9,251 nucleotides of DNA from an uncultured Bacilli bacterium (GCA_947623755.1 CANQHB010000029.1:1-9251); one strand, 5' to 3'; shown: positions 1-6,008, numbered from the stretch's first letter. Notes: generated by a model not told the origin, from the letters alone. Numbers and translations are program-made.

Positions 1-45
1 TTATCGATAGATGAAATTAATGCTCTAGAAAAACAAGAAGAATAA
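1..45 (+). CDS. 3' end of an unidentified plus-strand gene (partial)
   Basis: Frame 1 is open from the window edge to a TAA at 43-45 and gives the C-terminal tail LSIDEINALEKQEE. It is charged and probably helical, too short to identify. A strong intrinsic terminator overlaps its last codons, which supports this being a genuine gene end on the plus strand. Confidence 0.6.
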   Translation, partial: LSIDEINALEKQEE

Positions 46-62
46 AATAATCTTCTTGTTTT
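30..62 (+). terminator. Intrinsic terminator of the upstream gene, overlapping its stop codon
   Basis: A perfect 12-bp stem (AAAACAAGAAGA at 30-41 with TCTTCTTGTTTT at 51-62) encloses a 9-nt loop and is followed by TTAATTT-like U-rich sequence. The TAA stop at 43-45 lies in the loop, so the left arm is coding sequence. Confidence 0.8.
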
Positions 63-81
63 AATTTCCAGATTTTGCCAC

Positions 82-110
82 TTGATATATACGAACACAT
101 GTTTTATAAT
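82..110 (+). promoter_or_regulatory. Sigma-A-type promoter of the Y-family polymerase unit
   Basis: TTGATA (82-87), a 17-bp spacer and TATAAT (105-110) form a near-consensus housekeeping promoter. Transcription would start near 117, leaving a short leader that holds the GAGGAG ribosome binding site (120-125). The LexA box lies in the spacer and runs into the -10. Confidence 0.8.
92..105 (+). promoter_or_regulatory. LexA/DinR box (SOS operator)
   Basis: CGAACACATGTTTT matches 13 of 14 positions of the Gram-positive LexA (DinR) consensus CGAACRNRYGTTYC; only the last base differs. It sits between the -35 and -10 of the polymerase promoter, where bound repressor would block RNA polymerase. Damage-inducible control of the downstream error-prone polymerase is therefore very likely. 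Confidence 0.85.
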
Positions 111-133
111 TATAGATATGAGGAGAAATTAAT

Positions 134-1393
134 ATGGAAGAAATTTATTTAAATAGAAATTTTTTATGTATTGATTTAAAAAGCTTTTTTGCAAGTTGTG
201 AATGTCTAGAAATGGGAGTAAATCCATTCGTTTATCCCCTAGTCGTTGCTAATCCCAATCAGGGAGATGGGGCGATTACGCTCGCAGTAACGCCTTATTT
301 AAAAACTAAAGGAGTTAAGTCGCGTGGAAGATTATATGAAATACCTAAAAATATAAAATATAATATTGTAAAACCGCATATGAATTTATATATTCGAAAA
401 AGTAAAGAAGTTATTGGCGTTTATTTAAAATATGTAGCGGAGGCGGATTTACATATTTATTCTATCGATGAATGCTTTTTAGACGTTACTGATTACTTAA
501 AAATGTATAAAAAAACTGATTATGAACTAGCTTTAGATATTTTAGCAGATATTAAAAAGGCAACCGGATTATATGCGACTTGCGGAATTGGACCCAATAT
601 GCTTTTAGCAAAAGTCGCGATGGATATAGAGGCTAAACATAATAAAGACTTTATTGCCAAATGGACTTATGAAGATATTGAGGCTAAATTATGGAAAATC
701 TCCCCTCTTTCTAAAATGTGGGGAATTGGACCTAGAATGGAAAAAAATTTAAATAAGTTGGGAATTTATTCAATCAGGGATTTAGCTTATTATGACCGAG
801 ATAAATTAAAAAAGAAATTTGGCGTTATTGGGGGAGAATTATGGAATCATGCTAATGGGATTGATTTAAGTCGGATTAAAGATATGTTAAAAGTTCAAGA
901 TAAATCTTATAGTCATTCCCAGGTTCTATTTAAAGATTATAATGGTGTAAATATTCATTTAATTATTAGGGAAATGTTAGACGTAATTAGTGCCAGATTA
1001 CGGCGTAATCATAAAGTTTGTAATGTGATTGGTTTGGGTATTGGTTATTCGAAAAATGTAGGGGGAGGTTTTTATCATACCATAAAATTAGATACGCCGA
1101 CTGACCAAAGTGACGTTATTTTAAAAACTTGTTTACTTATATTTGATAGATTTTATGAAGATTTGCCGATTCGAAAAGTAAGTATTTCTTGTGGTGGTTT
1201 GCAAGAAAAAACTGGGATTCAATTAAATATTTTTGAAGAAATAGAGACTACTTTAGAAAAAGAACAACTTAATTTAGCCATTGATAATATTAAAGATAAA
1301 TATGGCAAAAATGCGGTTCTTAAAGCTTCTTCGTTATTAGAAGATTCCACTATAAGAGAACGCAATAAAAAGATTGGAGGACATAGTGCATGA
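134..1393 (+). CDS. Y-family (error-prone) DNA polymerase, UvrX/YqjW type
   Basis: Translesion DNA polymerase, 419 aa, the usual length for the Gram-positive UmuC-like branch. The palm carries the catalytic acidic residues: D14 in DLKSFFAS and D112-E113 in SIDECFLD. F19 occupies the steric-gate position. A helix-hairpin-helix lies at about 195-211 (MWGIGPRMEKNLNKLGI), followed by the little-finger domain at about 255-355. QLNIF (363-367) resembles the beta-clamp binding motif, and the tail RERNKKIGGHSA is typical of this branch. The ATG at 134 is set by GAGGAG eight bases upstream. It is the first gene of a two-gene unit with a YolD-like gene (ATGA overlap), and the LexA box in its promoter indicates SOS induction. 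The family identity is firm. I leave the symbol blank because UvrX, YqjW and UmuC names are used interchangeably for this branch. Confidence 0.93.
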   Translation: MEEIYLNRNFLCIDLKSFFASCECLEMGVNPFVYPLVVANPNQGDGAITLAVTPYLKTKGVKSRGRLYEIPKNIKYNIVKPHMNLYIRKSKEVIGVYLKYVAEADLHIYSIDECFLDVTDYLKMYKKTDYELALDILADIKKATGLYATCGIGPNMLLAKVAMDIEAKHNKDFIAKWTYEDIEAKLWKISPLSKMWGIGPRMEKNLNKLGIYSIRDLAYYDRDKLKKKFGVIGGELWNHANGIDLSRIKDMLKVQDKSYSHSQVLFKDYNGVNIHLIIREMLDVISARLRRNHKVCNVIGLGIGYSKNVGGGFYHTIKLDTPTDQSDVILKTCLLIFDRFYEDLPIRKVSISCGGLQEKTGIQLNIFEEIETTLEKEQLNLAIDNIKDKYGKNAVLKASSLLEDSTIRERNKKIGGHSA

Positions 1394-1698
1394 TAGACCG
1401 GGGATTTATTAAGTGGCAGCCTTTTAATTCGGTTATTTCCACCAAAGCTATACTAAATAATTTAGAAAAAAGAAAGAATATTAAAAAACCCGAGTTATTT
1501 CCGGAAGAATTGCAAAAATTAAATGAAAAGATTATGAATGCTTATTATGATAAAAGTATCATTACTTTAGAATATTTTGAAGAAAATCAAATTTATCAAA
1601 TTAAAACTAAAATTAAAGCTATATATCCTAATTATAATACGGTAAAATTAAGTAATGATAAAATTATTGCTTTTAGTCAAGTAATAAAAATAGATTAA
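1390..1698 (+). CDS. YolD-like protein, presumed partner of the Y-family polymerase
   Basis: Small protein of 102 aa. The N-terminal RGFIKWQPF (4-12) is the signature of the YolD-like family, whose members usually sit directly after UvrX/YqjW-type polymerases in Bacillota. The second half (about 55-102) alternates in a beta-strand-rich pattern. The family has been proposed to do the job of UmuD beside UmuC, but its biochemical role is not established. The start codon overlaps the polymerase stop (ATGA at 1390-1393), and GGAGG at 1376-1380 gives a good ribosome binding site inside the upstream gene. Translational coupling and shared SOS control follow from this arrangement. No catalytic motif is visible. 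Confidence 0.85.
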   Translation: MIDRGFIKWQPFNSVISTKAILNNLEKRKNIKKPELFPEELQKLNEKIMNAYYDKSIITLEYFEENQIYQIKTKIKAIYPNYNTVKLSNDKIIAFSQVIKID

Positions 1699-1701
1699 AA
1701 A

Positions 1702-1723
1702 AATCCTAATTATTATTAGGATT
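1702..1723 (-). terminator. Intrinsic terminator of metA, overlapping its stop codon
   Basis: A 9-bp perfect stem (AATCCTAAT at 1702-1710, ATTAGGATT at 1715-1723) with a 4-nt loop. Read on the minus strand it is followed by five or more T, a proper U-tract. On the plus strand the hairpin is followed by ATAAACA, so it is at best a weak stop for the convergent polymerase/YolD unit. The metA TAG stop (1706-1708) lies inside the stem. Confidence 0.75.
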
Positions 1724-2584
1724 ATAAACATAGTAATATAACCAGTTATGATATAGTAAAGTACTATGGGCGTGCCATTTATAAAGTGGTTTATTTTGGG
1801 GGTTATTATCGGGGTAATAATTTTTAGGAATGGCAATATCTAAGCCTTTTTTTAAATCGCGATTATATTCTTTATCTAAAGTATCTACTTCATATTCAGC
1901 GTGGCCGGTTAAGAAAATTTTAGAGCCATCAACACTTTCAATAATATAAGGACCAGATTCATTAGATTTACTAGTTAAAATTAAATCTTTTCTTTTTACT
2001 ACTTCAGACTCAATAATACTACAATAACGAGATTGAGGAATAAAGAATTTTTCATCAAAACCCCGGACTAAGTTGGTTTCTTTTAATAAATAATGTTCAT
2101 ATAAGCCCGATACTTTAGCCGGTAAATTATAACGATTAACTCCATAAAAATATTGTAAACCAAATTGAGAAGCCCAACATAAAAAGATAGTTGATTTAAC
2201 ATGCGTTTTGGTATATTTAAAAAATTCTTTTAATTCTTCAATATAATCAATATTATTATAAGCTAAATGTTCTAAAGGAGCCCCGGTTACAATTACACCA
2301 TCATAATATTCGTTCTTAATTTCCTCAAAAGAACGATAATATTTATGAAAGTAAAGAGATTTTTCAGGGTCTTTATTTTTAGAATCTAAATAGATAAAAT
2401 CTAATTCAATATCTAATACGGGATTATCTAAAACCGTCATTAATTGGCGTTCGGTATCTTCTAGGGTTGGCATTAAATTTAAGATACCTACTTTAACATG
2501 AGCTTTGGTTCCAAGACTCGTTAAAAACTTAATTTGAGGAAGTTTATTTTTTATTTCTAAATCTTTTTTTAAATAGATGGCCAT
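1706..2584 (-). CDS. metAA: Homoserine O-acyltransferase, MetA family (predicted acetyl-CoA specific)
   Basis: First committed step of methionine synthesis: acylation of L-homoserine. The 292 residues match the MetA family (usually about 300) end to end. The nucleophile is C136 (FLCWASQFG), with catalytic H228 and E230 in GHAEYE. K157, S185 and R242 fall where the family's substrate-binding residues lie. Family residue 111 distinguishes acetyl-CoA users (Glu) from succinyl-CoA users (Gly); it corresponds to E105 in GAPLEHL, so I predict homoserine O-acetyltransferase. Odd points are PQSRY where PHSRH is usual, HAEYE in place of HPEYD, and an Asn-rich end (NPNNN) encoded by the terminator hairpin. 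The start is fixed by GAGGTGAT (2588-2595). It lies 31 bp after the RNHCP gene on the same strand; no SAM riboswitch or T-box fits in that gap. Confidence 0.9.
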   Translation of the reverse strand: MAIYLKKDLEIKNKLPQIKFLTSLGTKAHVKVGILNLMPTLEDTERQLMTVLDNPVLDIELDFIYLDSKNKDPEKSLYFHKYYRSFEEIKNEYYDGVIVTGAPLEHLAYNNIDYIEELKEFFKYTKTHVKSTIFLCWASQFGLQYFYGVNRYNLPAKVSGLYEHYLLKETNLVRGFDEKFFIPQSRYCSIIESEVVKRKDLILTSKSNESGPYIIESVDGSKIFLTGHAEYEVDTLDKEYNRDLKKGLDIAIPKNYYPDNNPQNKPLYKWHAHSTLLYHNWLYYYVYNPNNN

Positions 2585-2615
2585 TTTATCACCTCTTTTA
2601 ATTATATTAAAATAT

Positions 2616-2939
2616 TTACATATTTATATTTTTGGCTTGCATAATTTTTAAAACTAAATCAAAGTTATCATCATTAGCCATTTTGTTTTTCTTAATTATA
2701 CCACATTTTTGACATTTATAGATGATTTTATAAGAATCATTTTTACTTTTTTCAAAATCAATAGGTTTAAGTATTCCTAAACAGGGATTAGCTCTATCAC
2801 CAGGATTATTGTCAATATGAATACTACATAAACAGAAAGGGCAATGGTCCCGGGCGGTATACTTTAAAGGTTCCACCTTTTTATTGCATACAACACAAGT
2901 AAATGGTTCATCAAGCATTTTAAATTTTTTGGTTTCCAT
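2616..2939 (-). CDS. RNHCP-domain zinc-ribbon protein
   Basis: 107-aa protein of the RNHCP family, named after a conserved Arg-Asn-His-Cys-Pro motif; here it reads RDHCPFC (30-36). The rest of the signature follows: SIHID, then PGDR (46-49) and C53-LG. Likely metal-binding cysteine pairs are C15/C18, C33/C36 and C76/C79, giving one or two zinc ribbons. No function is established for the family, although nucleic-acid or protein binding is plausible for zinc ribbons. The AGGGG ribosome binding site overlaps the stop codon of the upstream Nudix gene (TAGGGG at 2950-2955), and the gap is 13 bp, so the two genes are almost certainly co-transcribed, probably with metA following. Confidence 0.85.
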   Translation of the reverse strand: METKKFKMLDEPFTCVVCNKKVEPLKYTARDHCPFCLCSIHIDNNPGDRANPCLGILKPIDFEKSKNDSYKIIYKCQKCGIIKKNKMANDDNFDLVLKIMQAKNINM

Positions 2940-2952
2940 ATTTATTAATCCC

Positions 2953-3453
2953 CTACTTCATATTTTTTAAAGCTAAAAACATTTCCCGATTAACTATCTT
3001 ATTAAATTTATTTCTTTTTACATTTATTTTCAAATATTTTTTTAAATAAGCTAAGGGAATATAAGTTAGTTTAAAGCCCCCTTTTTGTTCTTGTTTATCT
3101 AGTTTTATTTTCTTTAAATCATAGATAAGGTCCGTATTTATTTGATAATAATATATTTCTAAAGCCCGATTATGACCTTTAGTGGGATAGTCTTTTAAAA
3201 AGTACTTAATGTTATAAAAAGGTTTATAAGAGCCTTTTAAAGTAATCCCCGTTTCTTCTTTTATTTCTCTTAATAGAGCCGCGTTTAAAGTTTCTTTAGG
3301 TAAAACATGGCCTCCCGGAAATTGAGGGGTATTAAAAGCTTCCACGATTAAAACGTCGTTATTTTGATTTAGCATAATAGCTTTTACCCGAATAACTTTA
3401 TCATGAATTTCTTCTTCCGCTAATTTATTATAATTAAATATTTTTGTTTTCAT
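2953..3453 (-). CDS. Nudix hydrolase
   Basis: 166-aa Nudix-fold pyrophosphohydrolase. The box GX5EX7REUXEEXGU is complete: G48, E54, then R62-E63-I-K-E66-E67-T-G69-I70. The acidic residues would bind the divalent metal. Residues 17-45 form the usual leading beta strands, and the lysine-rich C-terminal third (about 110-166) is outside the core. The substrate cannot be read from the sequence; nucleoside diphosphate derivatives or oxidised nucleotides are the common choices. The start is supported by AAAGGA (3460-3465) six bases before the ATG. It appears to be the first gene of a Nudix-RNHCP-metA run; I could not assign a convincing promoter in the 69 bp upstream. Confidence 0.9.
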   Translation of the reverse strand: MKTKIFNYNKLAEEEIHDKVIRVKAIMLNQNNDVLIVEAFNTPQFPGGHVLPKETLNAALLREIKEETGITLKGSYKPFYNIKYFLKDYPTKGHNRALEIYYYQINTDLIYDLKKIKLDKQEQKGGFKLTYIPLAYLKKYLKINVKRNKFNKIVNREMFLALKNMK

Positions 3454-3497
3454 AATTTTTCCTTTATTTATATCTTAACTTAAAATGGAAAATATAT

Positions 3498-3531
3498 CTA
3501 CCCTTAAATGATGACTTTACACTTAAGATAG
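3498..3531 (-). terminator. Possible weak terminator after the first DUF3419-like gene
   Basis: On the minus strand CTATCTTAA pairs with TTAAGGGTAG with one bulged G and one G-U pair, across a 15-nt loop. It is followed by ATATATTTT, which is only partly U-rich. The hairpin includes the stop codon of the upstream gene (3523-3525). It is imperfect, hence the low confidence. Confidence 0.3.
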
Positions 3532-4491
3532 TTTACGTTCTAAAATTAAAGCGTCATCTAAAAGTTTAAATTCGCGGTCATTTTCGATATGGGGAAGGAT
3601 AATTAATTCTTCTTGGGTTAAGTCGGATATTTTCATTAACGAAGGATAAATTAAAGGAGTATCAAAGGTATCTTCAACCTTTTTATGACGTCCTAAAAGA
3701 TAAGCAATAAAGATAATGCCATCTTGTTTTAAAAGTTTATGAAAACGAACTATTTCTTTACGGAAACTTTCATAAGTCCAGTTAGGGCCTAAGTAAAAGT
3801 CAATATAATCAGCAATATTAGATAATAAGATAAAATCATAAGTTTTTTCATAAACATTTGGTAAATCAAAAACATCTAAGGGGTCAAAAGTAATGTTAAT
3901 TTTATTAATGATACTTCGTAAATAGTTATAACGTTCTTCAGTTATTAAATAACTATTTTTTAGTTTACTAATACCATGGGCAGTACTATAATTTAGAATA
4001 TGAAATAAATTAATAGGATTTTTACGATATAATTGTAGTTTATAATTATAATCTGTTATTTGTTGCCAATAAGTTTTATATTTAGGTTCCATGTAGGGAA
4101 AAAGATGCCTTATCATATCAGTTAGAGTTCTTAAAGAAGTATTGGGGTCAAATAAAACTTGGAAATAAGTTAAGTATTCACTATAAGTAAAAGCACAAAT
4201 AGCACTTCTTTTTAGACCTAAAGCATAATATTCAGTTAATTTATTAATATCAAAAGTAGTGATATTAGGGATTCCTAAAGAAGCTAAACTAAAAGCTTGG
4301 TCTCCACTTGCTAGAACAGTTAAAGCGTCGGTTTTATTGGTAAAATCAAACTTACTTAAGTAACCATTAATATTTTCAGTGGTGGTTGCATAAACCTTGT
4401 CATATTCTTTAAAGATATCAATACTCCGGATTTTTAAACCTTTAAAATATAAGTCTAGAATTTGTTTGGTAGCTAATACGGCGTCTTCCAT
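3523..4491 (-). CDS. SAM-binding protein, DUF3419/BtaA-like family, paralogue A
   Basis: 322-aa soluble protein with a class I SAM-binding Rossmann layout: glycine motif TVLASGDQAFSL (58-69), acidic end of strand 2 at D81 (FDIN), and motif IV-like YDFILLSNIADYI (218-230). The SGDQ-F-L / DIN pattern is what DUF3419 proteins show. The characterised member BtaA moves the 3-amino-3-carboxypropyl group of SAM onto diacylglycerol for betaine lipids. Whether this protein does so is unknown; no betaine-lipid methyltransferase (BtaB) is in the window. The middle section (about 100-200) is helical and family-specific, with YKTYWQQITDYNYKLQ at 138-153. The start is fixed by GAGAGGGGA (4497-4505). A paralogue lies 215 bp upstream on the same strand, across a tRNA. 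Family assignment is moderate, function open. Confidence 0.65.
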   Translation of the reverse strand: MEDAVLATKQILDLYFKGLKIRSIDIFKEYDKVYATTTENINGYLSKFDFTNKTDALTVLASGDQAFSLASLGIPNITTFDINKLTEYYALGLKRSAICAFTYSEYLTYFQVLFDPNTSLRTLTDMIRHLFPYMEPKYKTYWQQITDYNYKLQLYRKNPINLFHILNYSTAHGISKLKNSYLITEERYNYLRSIINKINITFDPLDVFDLPNVYEKTYDFILLSNIADYIDFYLGPNWTYESFRKEIVRFHKLLKQDGIIFIAYLLGRHKKVEDTFDTPLIYPSLMKISDLTQEELIILPHIENDREFKLLDDALILERKLS

Positions 4492-4517
4492 AATAATCCC
4501 CTCTCAACAATTTGGTT

Positions 4518-4546
4518 ATTTTAACATAGTTTTGGGGAAAATGCAA
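4518..4546 (-). promoter_or_regulatory. Promoter of DUF3419-like paralogue A
   Basis: Read leftwards: TTGCAT (4546-4541), a 17-bp spacer, and TAAAAT (4523-4518) preceded by TGT, an extended -10. The -35 is poor (3 of 6) but the extended -10 compensates. It lies back to back with the tRNA promoter. Confidence 0.5.
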
Positions 4547-4556
4547 TTATCCTCTC

Positions 4557-4584
4557 TTGCTTTTATATGGTTTTATGATATAAT
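4557..4584 (+). promoter_or_regulatory. Promoter of tRNA-Glu
   Basis: TTGCTT (4557-4562), a 16-bp spacer and a consensus TATAAT (4579-4584) preceded by TGA, an extended -10. Transcription would start around 4591, immediately before the mature tRNA 5' end at 4593, so the 5' leader is almost absent. Confidence 0.7.
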
Positions 4585-4592
4585 GTTTTTAT

Positions 4593-4668
4593 GGCTCGTT
4601 GGTGAAATGGTTAACACATTGCCCTCTCAAGGCAACATTCATGGGTTCAAATCCCATACGAGTCACCA
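4593..4668 (+). tRNA. tRNA-Glu (anticodon CTC), CCA encoded
   Basis: The cloverleaf is complete: 7-bp acceptor GGCTCGT/ACGAGTC (one G-U pair), a 3-bp D stem (GTG/CAC) with A13 opposite A22 as in Bacillus tRNA-Glu, a 5-bp anticodon stem TTGCC/GGCAA with loop CTCTCAA, and a T arm ATGGG/CCCAT with TTCAAAT loop. The discriminator is A, followed by encoded CCA (4666-4668). The anticodon is CTC at 4626-4628, reading GAG only. The overall sequence is close to Bacillus-type tRNA-Glu(TTC), with the wobble base changed and A in place of the common C at position 38. It is a single-gene transcript between two divergent paralogues, with its own promoter and terminator. Confidence 0.95.
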
Positions 4669-4681
4669 GTTTAGATGATAC

Positions 4682-4707
4682 GTCCTTTTAAATAAGGGCT
4701 TTTTTTT
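4682..4707 (+). terminator. Intrinsic terminator of tRNA-Glu
   Basis: A 6-bp stem GTCCTT (4682-4687) / AAGGGC (4694-4699) with a 6-nt loop is followed by eight T (4700-4707). It ends at the stop codon of the convergent paralogue B (4706-4708). Read on the minus strand there is no U-tract, so paralogue B transcripts may run on antisense through the tRNA. Confidence 0.8.
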
Positions 4708-5617
4708 ATGGACGTAAAACTAAAACGGCGTCCTTACAGTTAGAGTGATAACTAGGAACATATAATAATTCTTCTTTTAGTAATTCGCGAGAAGTTATAT
4801 CTTTTCCTCCAATAGGATAATTACTATATTCATGGAAATTATTAATAAAACTATACATATAACTAGCTAATATTAAACCGTTTGGGGATAAATTAGGATA
4901 TAACTTAGCATATAATTTTTTTAAATCCGGTAAAGTCATGTTTTGGTGGTAATAATATTCTAAAATATTGGAACAAAATATTAAATCATATCTAGTAGAT
5001 AGTTTAGTCGTATATAAAGAGGCATGATAAAAAGTAGGTTTAAGATAATTTAACATAGCTTGAAGATTTTGATAGCTTTCTTTAGACTGAAGATAAGTAT
5101 TATAAAAAGTTATTTCTTCTAAGTTGTAGTAATAGTCTTTAGTTAAAATTTGCATTAATTTAATATTTTTTAGATATTTAGATTGAAGAGTATAATAATA
5201 ATCAATTATCTTTTGCCAAAATTCTTGGTATTTAAATGGCATGTATAAAACGAGAATTTTTAAAATTTTTATTTCTTCTTCAAAATTAAAATGACGATTT
5301 TTAAATAATAAATCGAAGATGGAAGTTATATCTTCAAAGTCACACATTTTTATTAAAGCAAGTTTAAAACCTAAAATATAATACTCACTTAAAGGGTTAA
5401 TATCAATTAAATCAATTTTCGAAAGGCCTTTAGTGGCTAAGTTAAAGAATTGGTCACCACTTCCAGCGATAGTTAAGACTTTATTTGTAGAATTTAGGTT
5501 TAATTTAGTTAAAAGGTCATTTATGTTTTCATTAGTAAAAGCATAAACTGGCATATTACTATCGGAATTTAGACCGATTATTTGGTTATGAATTAAATTA
5601 AAAATGTCATCTAGCAT
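4706..5617 (-). CDS. SAM-binding protein, DUF3419/BtaA-like family, paralogue B
   Basis: 303-aa paralogue of the gene across the tRNA, clearly diverged. Shared landmarks are the glycine motif VLTIAGSGDQFFNL (47-60), IDINP at strand 2 (71-75) followed by LSEYYILGFKLA, the central block FKYQEFWQKIIDYYYTLQ (128-145), and YDLIFCSNILEYY (210-222). Both proteins end in a DAL/DAV-type strand (KDAVLVLRP here, DDALILERKL there). This is the layout of a class I SAM-dependent enzyme. By family it could transfer an aminocarboxypropyl group rather than methyl, but the acceptor is unknown. GGTGA (5624-5628) sets the start. There is no signal peptide or membrane segment, so it is cytoplasmic. The stop abuts the tRNA terminator on the opposite strand. 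Confidence 0.65.
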   Translation of the reverse strand: MLDDIFNLIHNQIIGLNSDSNMPVYAFTNENINDLLTKLNLNSTNKVLTIAGSGDQFFNLATKGLSKIDLIDINPLSEYYILGFKLALIKMCDFEDITSIFDLLFKNRHFNFEEEIKILKILVLYMPFKYQEFWQKIIDYYYTLQSKYLKNIKLMQILTKDYYYNLEEITFYNTYLQSKESYQNLQAMLNYLKPTFYHASLYTTKLSTRYDLIFCSNILEYYYHQNMTLPDLKKLYAKLYPNLSPNGLILASYMYSFINNFHEYSNYPIGGKDITSRELLKEELLYVPSYHSNCKDAVLVLRP

Positions 5618-5636
5618 GCTTTTTCACCAGTTAGTT

Positions 5637-5645
5637 ATTGTAACA
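5637..5645 (-). promoter_or_regulatory. Possible extended -10 promoter of paralogue B
   Basis: TGTTACAAT on the minus strand is an extended -10 (TGn plus TACAAT) placed 20 bases before the start codon. No good -35 exists at the correct distance (TTTTAT at 5665-5660), only A/T tracts. Read-through from the small gene upstream, 52 bp away, is the alternative. Confidence 0.35.
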
Positions 5646-5669
5646 TGTTTTTTTAAAAAATAAAATAGT

Positions 5670-5978
5670 TTAATGGCGACTTAAACTATAATTATTTTGG
5701 AATTTAGTTAAAACAGAATTAACCACGTCGGGACATTGTTTGATATCATCAAAATTTTTAATTTCGACGGGAGCAATTCTAGAAATTTCATTAATTATTT
5801 CCACTAGTTCTAAAGAAAAAGGAGAAATTTTTAAAGTAGTTTTCCCATTTTCCGTAATAGATAAAGGTTGCTCACGCTTAATTATCCGCATATTAGTTTC
5901 AATATTATCTAAAGGGATTAGATTAGCTAAGCCTTTTACTAAATAAATTAAATCAGCATAGTAAAGTTCATCTTTCAT
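5670..5978 (-). CDS. Hypothetical protein, 102 aa
   Basis: I do not recognise this protein. It is cytoplasmic, mixed alpha/beta: an N-terminal amphipathic helix (KDELYYADLIYLVKGLAN), a central pair of strands (PLSITENGKTTLKISPFS) and a helix with an acidic C-terminal half. No cysteines or catalytic motif stand out. An ATG at 5990 would add four residues (MCKK), but it directly abuts the AAGG of the ribosome binding site. The stretch AAGGATGTG (5994-5986) matches eight of nine bases of AAGGAGGTG and ends seven bases before the ATG at 5978, so I chose that start. It has its own promoter and follows the gltX terminator, so it is not part of the gltX transcript. It may be co-transcribed with paralogue B 52 bp downstream. 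Confidence 0.75.
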   Translation of the reverse strand: MKDELYYADLIYLVKGLANLIPLDNIETNMRIIKREQPLSITENGKTTLKISPFSLELVEIINEISRIAPVEIKNFDDIKQCPDVVNSVLTKFQNNYSLSRH

Positions 5979-6008
5979 TTTTTTACACATCCTTAATTGC
6001 CAAGATAA

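Noticed and set aside
1648..1836. 62-codon minus-strand frame with a hydrophobic, isoleucine-rich product
   Set aside because: It overlaps the metA 3' end in another frame and the YolD-like gene end; the hydrophobicity comes from A/T-rich codons, and there is no start signal.
2585..2615. Methionine-responsive leader (SAM riboswitch or T-box) before metA
   Set aside because: The gap is only 31 bp and lacks any riboswitch core or T-box sequence; the upstream Nudix leader (69 bp) is also too short and unstructured.
4593..4668. tRNA as an attachment site for an integrated element
   Set aside because: Both flanks are paralogous chromosomal genes; no integrase and no direct repeat of the tRNA 3' end were seen in the window.
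4397..4678. 93-codon plus-strand reading frame overlapping the tRNA and the start of paralogue A
   Set aside because: It runs antisense through well-supported coding sequence and through the tRNA itself, with no ribosome binding site; a shadow frame.
5740..5946. 68-codon plus-strand frame
   Set aside because: It is antisense to the 102-aa hypothetical gene, which has a good promoter and ribosome binding site; this frame has neither.
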